Shown in pieces: positions 48,301 through 60,300 of a stretch of DNA of 64,000 nucleotides. Within the stretch, counting starts at the first letter, position 1, and every line of letters starts with the position of its first letter. Location: positions 72,288,401 through 72,352,400 of the forward strand of contig JAKGHH010000001.1 in assembly GCA_022828595.1 (NCBI GenBank), read 5' to 3'. The translations under genes and the position numbers were made by a program. The notes beneath the pieces are model-generated. The model saw only the letters and a program-made list of their open reading frames with translations, had not been told where the DNA came from and did no database searches. The DNA is from Nelumbo lutea. Taxonomy: Eukaryota; Streptophyta; Magnoliopsida; Proteales; Nelumbonaceae.

Positions 48301-51300
48301 TCCACCATGCTTCCTCTACCAATCATCTTCCCCGAGGTCAAATCCTGAAACACACATGAAGATGGAAAAAAAGTGATTGAGCAGTTCAAGGAGTGAGTCA
48401 GACTACTAACGGTCAACAAATTAATAGGTAATTTCGGAACGTGCAGTACATTAGGAAGAGTAAGGCCAAGTGGGAGAGGTATGGTGCCTCAGCTAGCTAT
48501 GGTAGAAAAAGAACCATAAGCCAGTCTTACCTTATCTCTCCCGAAGAGAAGGTTATATGTCTAAAACAAATTAGACTTACCGGTCATGTGATTTGAGGCT
48601 CCGGAGTCAATAATCCAAGGAGAATCAGTAGTATGAGATGACACATGGAAGGCTGTGGCATTACCTGATGTAGACGCAAACGAGGTAGAAGGAGTAGGCC
48701 CACAATCCATCTGGCGGAGAGTCCTACCATACAATTCCAAATGTTCACGGAAGGAGTTGATAATATCTTCCTTAGGGTCAGAACTGGGATGTCTTTCCTG
48801 AGTTACTGAAGGACTAGTCTCTGTCGATGCCATATTAGCTGAGTTATACCTTTTTTGATTCTACTGGCCTAGTTTCTTGCTCTGATCAACTGCTGACTTC
48901 TTACCCAAATCTTGTGCCCATTTAGGTTTTCCATGGAGATTCCAACATGTATCTTTCGTGTGTCGTGTCTTCTGGCAGTGAGTGCACCAAAGCTTGCTCT
49001 TATCATCTGATTTTTTCTAAGTGTCACCCTTTTTAAAACCACCTTTGACATTTGTATCTGAATTTTCCCGGACAGCTAGGGCAACTGACTCCCCTTCTAC
49101 ACCATTCATCACACTTCTTCTGCTTTCTTCTGATTGCACCAAGGCATGCACCTCCTGAACTGATGGCAAGTCTTTACTACCCAAGATCTGCACCCTAATG
49201 GACTCATATGACGGATTCAGCCCTAGGAGGAAGGCAAACACTTGTTGCTTTGATACAAGTGACTTATAGGCCTTTGCATCTTCATCACACTTCAAATTCA
49301 CATTCTGATAGTGATCAAGTTCTTTCATATTGATGTCTAATCAGAATAGTACATTGAGAGACTCCTCTCCCCTTGTTTGCAAGTAGAGGATTCAGCTTGT
49401 AGTTAATATATCCTGGCATAGTGTCTCTGCTCTTAATAGGTGGACTTCGCTTGTTCCCATATCTCACAAGCGGTTTTAGCCCACATAAAAGTCTTCCTTA
49501 CTTGTGGCAGCATTGAAACCAAGAGCCAAGACATCACCATTACTGTTCTCTTGGTTCCACCTATCATGCTCAGCACTTCCATACTTCGGTTCCTTCACTC
49601 TCCCATTGATGTATCCTATTCTTCCCCTAGCAGTGATGTAGAGTTTTATTCCCCTAGACCACTCAAGGTAATTCAGACCATCAAAGGGAATAACAACCAT
49701 GGGAAAGCTCATGTCCATTCCCCCACTCACTCCATTGTGGCTCCCTGAAATCTCTGAAGTAGCAGAATTCTCAGTCGACATGGTCACACAGTAAATCAGT
49801 CCCAAACACCGAACTTAGGACCCCTCCTTACTCCACAAAACAATGCTCCACTCAGTTCACACCCACACACTTAGGTTTAACAACCAGGTTGAGCACAAAC
49901 AGGACCAAATTCCGGACAAAACAGAGGTAATGGGCAAACAAAATTGTGCAACTCATCTTTGAGCACAAAACAATGCTCCTTACCTCTCCTTTCATTAATA
50001 AAATTAGTTAACTTTATTAAAAAAAAACCGTGCAACTCATCTTTGAGAACATCTAGTCCTGAAGTATGCCTCTCCATAGGTTCCACATGCTAATGTCTTG
50101 GGACCCATGGGCAAACAAAATTTCCATATCTATGCATTCCACCAACGTGAATCATGGAATACTTTTTCTGACACAAGCCTCTAATGATTCTCCTATAAAC
50201 TAAAATAAGAAGATATTATGCCACTTCTTCCAAACAAGCTTGATTCTTCCTGGAAAAAACATGAACTCAACCTCTCCTATCACCATGGATGAGTAATGTT
50301 GTTCCTTAGACTTGTGAACTCATTATGTATTGTCGTTTTTGTAGTTTTAATCATGTTTATATTAATATTTTCTAGGATACCATAATATATATTTCTCTAG
50401 GAATGAAATTTCCATTCAAATTGAAATTGTGAACTTTTCCTGTGGTATTTGTAGGTTGTCATTGATTAGTCCTAACTCCTTACTACTCCTTCAGTCATTG
50501 TAGTGAGTGTTATATCAATTTTAGTGTGCCCATATCTGGGTTTCTTTTGATTTCAAACATTTAAATCTTTATGTGTCCTATTTTTTGTTGATTGGAAGAA
50601 GCTATGTTGTTATGATCAAGATAGGTGTGGCCACTATTGCACCCAATTATGAGTTTTTTGGTGGGTACCCTATTATGAGTTATACTGCAAGAATTCATAT
50701 TCATTTGTTCCCTGTATCTTTGATATCAAATCCTTAAAATATATATTTTACTTAGTTCCTTAGACTTATAAATTGATGCCTGCTATTTTGGTTAATATAA
50801 TTATCTATACAAGTTACTAAAAGCTACATTATATTGCTTCAGAACTTCCTCGACTATCTCCTACTCCTAATGGCATTATATCAATATATTGGTTATCCTT
50901 CCATTTAGATTTTGCTTTGCCTTTGGTTTAAAAGCTTAGCTTTTGGAAATAGGTCTTAATGAACTTGTCTTCTTATCTTGATTTTTTTTTTTGATGAATG
51001 AATAAGTAGTTTTAGTAAAGAGAACAAAAGAGAATACAAACAGCCTTGGAGGAGCCACGAGGTGCTACCTCCCCTTTAGGGTGACTACAGACCCATATTT
51101 TAACAAGAACAGAATAAAACTGTAGATTAGCCCAATATAAAGAAGCCCGAGAAACCCCTTGTTTGGCCAGAGAGTTTGCCAAAGCATTTGCTGATCTACA
51201 ATTCACTGGAAATTGGTTGACATATTCCTTGTGACCCATCTCACTTTTTTCAGGAGATATCTTTAGCCCCAAACAGGACTGATCAGATTCATCAACCAGC

Positions 51301-54300
51301 CCACTACAACCTTGGAGTCACCTTCTATTACTAGGTCCTGCACCCCAAGTTGGTTAGCAATTTGTAGGCCTTGTACAGCTGCAAGCATTTCAGCTAGGGG
51401 TGAGAAAAAAAAAACCGAACCGACCGAAACCGAACTGAAAAACCGGTTAACCAAACCTGTCGGTTCGGTGTTTTTAAAAAATCGAAGGTACCGGTTCAGT
51501 TTCAGTTAACCAATACAAAAAAGCGGCGGTTAACCGAACCAACTGGTATACATATATTTCTATATATTTTATATACATCTATTTATGTATATTATATATA
51601 CATATATTTATGTATATTATATATTTTGTATTTTTAATATATTATAATTTAATAAATATGCATTATATATTATAAATATATATTTATAATATATGATATA
51701 TTATTTATTATTTAAAGTATAATATTTTATATTTATTTATTTATATTTTTATAATATATATTGTAAAAATAAAAAAACCAAAAAACCGACTGGCTTCGGT
51801 TCGGTTTTGGTTACCGGTTTTCCAAAAACCGGTAGTACTGGTTCAGTTCCAAAATAGCCCCACGGTTCGGTTAACCGAACCATGAGCACCCCTAATTGCA
51901 GCCCTTGTTGAATCTCCAACTCCCACTAGAAAACTGGTAGTACCGGTTCAGTTCCAAAAAAAGCCCCACGGTTCGGTTAACCGAACCATGAGCACCCCTA
52001 ATTGCAGCCCTTGTTGAATCTCCAACTCCCACTGGACCTGAGAATAAAGAGATAATGTTGCCATCTTGTCCCTCAGAACCCTTCCAATGCCTGAGGGTTC
52101 TGGGTTGCTTTGTCTGCTACCATCAAAGTTCAGCTTTACAACCCCTTCTGGAGGGGGTGTCCACCTTACTCGTGTCCTACTCTTCTTAGAGACTACAAAA
52201 GCCACCATTACCCAACCTATTCGAATGTCATCAAAGGAATAATTCAAAACAAATTAGAAGTCTTTAGCCAAAAGATGGATCTTGTTAAAATACACTCCTT
52301 AACTTCTTCAAGACTCCTTTCTTTTCCTTCCTTGGAATATACTGGCATTCCATTCTTCCCAAATAGTCCAAACCATAGCTGCTCTTATGCATTTCCACAT
52401 CAGTTTTCCTCTCTTCGTTGGCCACTAAAAAGTTGACGGATCAAAGAGCATTTTTACTTCAGAAAGCAACTTCCACTTGCACCCAAATAAAGAGAAAGCC
52501 CAAGTCCAAATATTTGCAACAAAGGAACAAGATAACAGCAAATGGTAACAGTCCTCATTCTAAACTTTACACATTGTACACCAGTTTAGGGATAAACACA
52601 AATAAGGTCTCTTCTTTTGCAGGTTATCCAAAGTATTAATCTTCCCATGATAACTCTCCCAACAAAAGGAAATTATTTTTATTTATTTATTATTATTTTT
52701 TTTTGGGGGGGGGGGGTGGGATAGGCCTAGACCAGATTTCTTTCACTTGGAAAACCCAAGGGGAAGAAGAGCAATGGGACTTAAAAAAGGAAGCACAAGT
52801 AAAAGAGCCATTTGACATCAGGGTCCAAACTCTTTATCTGGATTGAGGGGGTTCCAAGCAAGCAGAATCCAACAATAATAAAAGCTCAGAGACACAAATA
52901 AGTTCCTCATCATTTAGGCCTCTACGAAACCTGAGATCCCAGGCAGGAGACAAAGGGAGAACTGGATGATGAAGAAACCTCAAAATAGGCTCCTTGAAGA
53001 GGGAGATAGTATAAAGAGAGGGAAAAAGATCTTTTAAAGGTTGGTTCCCCACCTAAACATTTTCCCAAAAAAGAACAGAGTTACCTGAGCAAACATCATA
53101 CCTTACAAATTTGAGGAATTTAGGGAGAATGCTAGAAATTGCTTTCCAAGGAGTAGTGAGTCGAGCCCATTGAGATATCCCAGCATCCCAACCTGTTTTA
53201 GAACAGCCATGGATACTAGCCACCACTTCATGCTAGAGCCTCTTTCTTTCCATAGGCCACCTCTAGAGCCATTTGCCTAAAAGAGCTTCATTTCTGTTGA
53301 CTAGGTTCTCTAATCCTAATCCCCCTTCTTCCTTACAATGGCCGACTACCCCCCAACTGATCAAGTGATCCTTTTTCTCATTTCTTGGCTCCCACAAGAA
53401 GTCCCTCCTTAGTTTTTCTAACCTCTTAGCTACCCCAGAGGGTATCCTAAAAATGGATAGAAAGTAAGTAGGGAGAATAGCGAGAGTAGTTCTGATTAAG
53501 GTGATTCTTCACCCCCCCAATGAAATGTAATTCTTTTTCCAAGCCAGTACCTTTTTTCGAACTTTTCCACCACAGGGTCCCAGAAACGACTCTCATATGG
53601 GTTAGCACCTAGGGGAAGCCCTATGTAGGTCAAGGGCCACTTAGAAGCGGAGCAGTCTAAGCATACAACAATAGACTCCAACTCCCTTTGATCTAAGTTT
53701 TGTCCCACCACACAACTCTTTTCAAGATTGACCTTTAAGTTGGAAGCACTCTCAAAGAATGAAATTCAGCACTCTCACCACTTCAGAACCTTCGCAAAAA
53801 ATTATAATGTCATCAACAAACTGAAGGTGGGTTACAGGGATTTGATTTCTCCCTATTCTCCATCCTCTTATTGATCCAGCCCTATCCCCTTCCGATAACA
53901 ACCTACTAAACATCAGTATGAATAAGAAAGGGGCAAGTGGATCTCCCTGTCTTAAACCCCTATAAGTAGGGAAGAAATCATTCACTCCCCCATTGATTAA
54001 AACTGAATAATGGAAAGAGGAGAGGCAACCATTTATCCATTTGCACCATCTGTCTCCAAAGCCGCACTTTCGAAGCACCTCTAATAGAAAGCTCCAATTT
54101 ACCAAATTGTAGCCCTTTTCAAGATCCAATTTGCAAACAAAACCTTGAGTTTCCAATCTTTTCATCTCCTCAAGACACTCATTTTCTATTAAGATTTAAT
54201 CAATTATTTGTCTTCCTTGAACAAAGACACCTTGAGCTTGACTAATGAGAGAGGGAAGCACCTTTTTGATCCTCAAGGACAAGACCTTAGCCAAAATCTT

Positions 54301-57300
54301 GTAGATACTTGTCACTAGGCTAATTGGTCTAAAATCTTTAGGATGTAAGGCCTATTTCTTCTTTGGAACCAAAACTAAGAATGTTGCATTGATTCCTCTA
54401 CTAATAATGAAACTATCTCCAAACTCTCTAAAGACCTCAAGCAAATACAAATCTTCTTTGATTATATTCCAACAATCCTGAAAGAATGTCGTAGTGAACC
54501 CATCTGGTCCTGGTGCCTTAGATCTTTCCATGGTAAACACTGCTTGCTGAATTTCCTCCTCAATATTCCTTTCCAACCAAGCTTTGTCTTCTTCAGAGAG
54601 GTTTGGCCATTCCACATCAGTCAATTCGAGTTTTCTTCCTTATGGCTTCCTGAGAATAGATTTGAAATGATTTACAAAGCAGTTGGCTATCTCTTCATGG
54701 GAGTCCAATTTTATTCCATCCACTTCAAGTTTGGTCACCAGGTTTTTCCTCCTCCCATTGGCAAATTCATGGAAGAATTTGGTATTTCCATCACCTTCCT
54801 TGATCCATTTGTGTCTAGATTTTTGCTTCCAAGAAATTTCCTCATGCAAAAGGATTTCTTCCAACTCCTTCAATCTCCGTCTTAATTATCTTTCTTGTCC
54901 ACTCATTTTCCTAAGGGGTTCCTTCTCATCTAGTTCCTCTATTTGGGATAAAGAGCTGATTTTAACTCCTCCATTCTCTCAAATTGGTCCCTATTCCATT
55001 CATTTAACTTTGTTCTTAGGCTCTTCAACGTTTTAAGGAATTTTACCCCTTTCCACTTCACCGCCCTCATCTCTTCACTCCACTACTCTCCCACTTTCTT
55101 TAAAAGTCCAGATGTGTCAACCACATGTTTTCAAATCTGAAGGATCGAGGTCCACACCTAAACAGTTCCTGCCCAAGTACGATTCGGCAATGGTCATTAA
55201 ATAGAAATCTGTCCAACTTAGAGGAAATTGGGGTTTCCTGAAAATTGGATCAGGTGAAATGAGCTTGCAGTAGGGGGAGCTTCTCCAATTTGCAGATATT
55301 AATGAAATCATTGAAATTCCTTATGTTGGTTGTGCGAGTCTGTTGGGGGTTATTTGATTCATTAGTAAATTTGGTTACATTGAAGTCCCCTCCCAAGCAC
55401 CAAGGACCTTCCCATAGTCCTTGTATCCCAAATAACTCTTCCTAGAACTCTTTCCCCTCTCTGTAGTTGTTTGGTCCATACACTTTTGTTAACACCCAAG
55501 TGAAACCATCCTCCACCATTCTAAATTTAATTGACACCGAGAAGTTCCATAACAATTCCTCCACTGCTTCCTTGACATCCTCTCTCCAAAGAGTTACAAT
55601 ACCCCCTGACGCCCCCTAAGAAGGTGTAGAGACCCACCTTTTTCCTCTTGACTTCCAAAAAATTCTAATCCATCTCTTGCCAAACTCTGCTAGTTTAGTC
55701 TCCTATAATATCACATTGTCTAGTTTTTTCTCTTCCCAAAGGGTCCTTGTTCAACCTTCTCTTCCTTGCACTACTTAATCCCCTCACAAAATAACTGATA
55801 ATTTTCATGGTAACTATGTAATGATAGCCACTCAAATGTATGGTCCCCTACTTAGAGACCTTCCTTCTTTCCCCTCTTCCACTGAATTCAATATCTCCCT
55901 CTAAGTCTGAAAGAATTCTCTCTACCTCTGATCTTTTCTTTTTCCTCTGGTTTTTTCCTATCTCAGATTTTCTAGCTGTCACTCTGGGTTTTCTCAGGTC
56001 CTCAATCTTTGCTAGGTTTTCCTCCCAAAGTTCTTCTGCATTCTTATAATCGTCAGGAAGGGTACTGATTTGTCCCCAGATCCTTTCTACTTCTTCTTCC
56101 TGAAATTTTTTTAATAACAGCTCTCCCCCCTCAATGCCTCCCCTCTCAGGTTCCCCTTTTTGGACCTCCACTTTATTTGGATTTCCTTCCCGTAACTCCT
56201 CTATCTGCTTGAACAATTCAAGATGGGTGCAAATTTGATCCCATATCCTCTCCAATCCGTCCTCTTGTTTCTTTTTTCAGGTCAAGCTCTCCCCCCCTTG
56301 GCTACACAAAGTCCCTTCTCACCACCTTCCCTCCAATAGCTGTTTCTTCCTGTTGAGAAACTGGGATACCTGTTACAGGCAGAGAACCCATATCAGTAAC
56401 CAAAATCGAATTGACAGACGTACCTGGACAGGTTGGAAAATCCAGCTTCAAGCGTTGAATCTAGGGCCAATCCTTCGCCCTGTGATGCCTGCAGAGGAGT
56501 ATCATGTTCCATCAACACGCTGTTAACCATGGCATCCAAATCCCCCTTAGATTGTTGTTCCCCAACCAGTGTCTTTGTGTGCCATAGCAAGAACGAATCC
56601 TGTTTCTCTGGGTTGCTATCAGGACTAAGCTGCTCTGTAGAACTGGGAGGATTTTTTGGGTTAGGTGTGCCCTAACTTTCTTCTATAATTGTTGCTATTT
56701 TGACTGTCACATTCTGGGGCGAACGAGGTTGAGAAAGTTCCTGCTTTTCCTGTACAGAATCCAAATCTTCTCCTTTGATGAAAAGAATCTCGGTAAAAGA
56801 GCTGTTTTCATCGAAAACATCCCTCGGTTGTGGTGGCTCTACACTCCTGAGACTACTGGTGTCATCTATATCAGTGTCTGAGTACCTCTCTTCCTCTGTT
56901 GAGCTGCCTACCTCAAAACCCATCAGAATCTGAGCATCATATATTGTATATATGATGTCTATATGCATTGCTTTGTCCTAAAGCAAATGGGGTTACTTAC
57001 CGGGGGTGTGGGGCGGGAGATTCACATGCACCATATCAAATGACATTCAAAGTATAAAAAATAAGTCTTCAACCCATGTTTTCACATTTGTTGTCCTGAG
57101 ATTTGACAACTATACCAAGCAATGGCCCCTTTGATTTCTAGTGAAGCTTCTAATGAGGTTTGTAGAAGTTTCAAATCTTGGCCATTGGATGTGGATCTAT
57201 ACAACATTTTAATTCAGTTTTTTATTGGAAATGGTAACTTTCATTAAAGATAGCAATTAAACAACATACACTATCAACCACTCAGAATATGAGTGTTGAC

Positions 57301-60300
57301 CCCATCAACATCAAGAGTTATAATACAGCCCAAAAGAAGTTTTCCCTGAAGGTCCCTTGCTTGGCCAAACTATCTGCCACAGAGTTGGCTGACCTCCTTA
57401 CCCATTTGAAATTTTGAAGATTACTCCAGCATCCCTTGCCAAGCAGATTATTTCCCTTATTTTCTGTCTAAAAGTCCATACACCCAATCTTTTCGTCTGC
57501 AGCTACCCTATTAACAGTTTAGAGTCTCCCTCCACCTCAAAGTTCTGAAATCCCCATTGCTTGGCAAATCTCAGGCCTTGTAGTAGATCCAAAATTTTAG
57601 CTCTCAGAGAATCTCCCACTCCTATGGGACCAGAATATAGTGCCACCAGTCTGCCCTCCCCATCCCTGAAAACTTCCCCAACTCTAGAGGGTCCTGGATT
57701 AACCAAGGAGCTTCCATCAAAATTTAATTTTACCCTTTGTTGTGCTGCAGGTGTCCAGTAAGGCTAAAAAACAGACTGTTTGGTTGAAGAATTTGCCACT
57801 GCTGACCAACCCCTTAGTATATCATCCATCGAAAAGTCTTTGAACAAGTCAATAACTTTCACCAGTGTATAACTTCGATGGCTACGCAGCAATGACTTGT
57901 TCTGTTGATCTTTATACCCCACCTTTTAATTCATTCATTAACTAAATTCAGTTAATGAGGTACAATTGTGACTTTAACTAATTGCTTACTAATCAGGACT
58001 ATCACTATTGGTTTTCTCTCTCTTTTCTCCCATATAATATATTATTATGGAGAAAAAAGTTTTTTTAATCAGATCATTTAGGGAAAATCTAGCTGAAAGC
58101 TTAGTAATAGGGGGCAGGTAGAATGTTCTAGCCTATACTTGGGGATGTATGAAAGAATGGTTTTTATTACTAATTAATAAACCCAGGTCATCAATTAGGT
58201 GGGGTTTCACTGAATATGCCATGTATTCAATCCCACCATCCACATCACCTTATTACAACTTTGTATTGGAATTTACTCAAGTGATAAGAGCTGTCTAAAC
58301 TTCTAGATTTTAAGGATGCTCGTAAAAGATGAGAAGAGGATTATAGAAACTCTTTTTGAGCTCTAAACCAAGTTACCATCAGTGTTATGTGGACTCTCCT
58401 AAATGAATGAAGTGTTTTTGTTGGACACACTTCAGACTTTTTTTTTTAGTAAAAATAAAGTTCTATTAGAAAAAAAAAAAGAAAAAAAAATTGATACAGT
58501 CTGCCAGGTGTTAAGGAAACACCTGCATACAAACTAAAATATCACAATCAGCCCAACTACAAGTTCAAATAAATTATCCAGATTACAAATTTGAAACCCC
58601 AGAACTTCCCCAAGGTCCTCTTTTTTAACTTGTCTAAATTCTGGTAATAACAGGACCCATTCTGCAACAGATTCGCTAACAGCCACCACCATCCTATCCA
58701 AATTCCTAGCTTTGTCTTCTAAAACTCTTCTGTTTCTTTCATTCCAGATGTTCCAGCATATTGCAAATGGAATGCAACTCCAAATTAGCCTTTCTTTCTA
58801 TCTTCCTATTTTCTTTGGCCATGATGAAAAAATCTCTGAAGGGAACCTTGGCTGAAAGTATCTTACCCCAAACAGAGCTGTGAATAAGTTCCATATGAAT
58901 CCAGATGTTTTACAAGAAATAAACAGATGGCAAACAGTTTCTTCTTGTTCTTTGCATAGGAAGCATATATTAGCTATATTTAAGCCACTACGTTCAAGTG
59001 ATCCATAGTCAAGATGCTATCCATGGCTGCAATCCATTGGAAAGGCTTTAACCCTAGGGGGAACCGGATTTATCCATTCACCTTCAGCTTGATTTGAGCA
59101 TAAATGGTCCCTAGACTCCCTACAAAGAACTGAACAGCATGAATAGCAGGATTTATCCATTCACCTTCAGCCAGCCTATACAACCTTGTACACAACTCAC
59201 TCAACTTTCCAACCCCACGCCACCAATCATCTTCCCAAAACCTGATTCTTGGTCCATCCCCTACTGAAAAGCTTGTTAGGCTTCTAAATTCCTGATTAAA
59301 CTTCATAATCCCTTTCCAAACACTTAGCCCATAGAATGAACTCACCTCCCTTGATTCTCACCCAAATCTCACCACCCCATATTTCTCCACCACCACTCTC
59401 CTCTATAATGAATTTTTTTTTTTTTTTGATCAACAACTGGAATTTATTAGATTAAAAGAATTTAGTTACAGTGCTCCAAAGAGAGAGAAACAATCTTAAC
59501 TCTCTCCGGGAAGATAACAAAAATGAAAAATTTACAGAACAGCCCAAAACATTTGATCCTTTCCCACCCCCTGCTTTGCCAAAGCATCAGCAAATGCATT
59601 TGCTGTTCTCTTGACCCACTGAAACTTGACTTCCAGTCCTCTAGTTAGCCACTTAATCTCCCTCCTCTCATTAGCATATTTCCAAAGTCCACTACCTTCT
59701 TGTAACCAACTTAAGACCAGCTTTGAGTCCCCTTCATTGACTAACTTTTGTATATTCAGTTCCTTAGACTTCCTTATACCCTCCAGTACTGCATAGACCT
59801 CAGATTTGAGAGTCTCCAAATCCAATGGAACCTGAATACAAAGTGAACACCTTCCCATCCTCATCTCTGAAAACCTCTCCTACACCTGATGGACCTGGAT
59901 TTCCTTCACTACTTCCATCGAAGTTTAGCTTTATAAGTCCACTTCCTGGTGGTGACCACACAGGACAAACTAAAGAACGAGTAGGAGCAGAATTTGCCAC
60001 CTCCAGCCAGCTATTCAGCAACATATCCGTAGAAATATCAACAAACAGGTCCAAGGATTTTAGCCAATGCACCACCCTCACTGATACTACTACTTCAATA
60101 AGGCGTTCTTTACTTCTTTCAATTTCAGAGAAAATTCTGGTGTTCCTTTCCTCCCAAAGAGTCCAACAAACGGCAACCTGCACACATCTCCACATTATCC
60201 TTCCCCTTTTGTTTGGCCAACCAAAGAATGGGGGGCTAAACAAACCTTGAATGTTTGGAGGTGGGGTCCACTTGCAACCAAAAGAGGAAAGAAACCATTC

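Larger units (their letters stand above)
50982..56990 (-). mobile_element. Near full-length L1-type LINE with RNase H, decayed
   Basis: The longest L1 copy. Poly-T at 50982-50992 is the 3' end. Reading the minus strand from the right: ORF1 or linker-like acidic region 55840-56970 with an internal repeat ([20 protein letters not shown] and [20 protein letters not shown]); endonuclease 55150-55700 ([18 protein letters not shown] near 55380-55430, [10 protein letters not shown] near 55190); spacer and RT 53500-54900 ([67 protein letters not shown]); zf-RVT about 52640-53300 ([13 protein letters not shown]); RNase H 51110-52140, broken by a hAT at 51395-51894. Frameshifts and stops in every domain. 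Confidence 0.85.
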
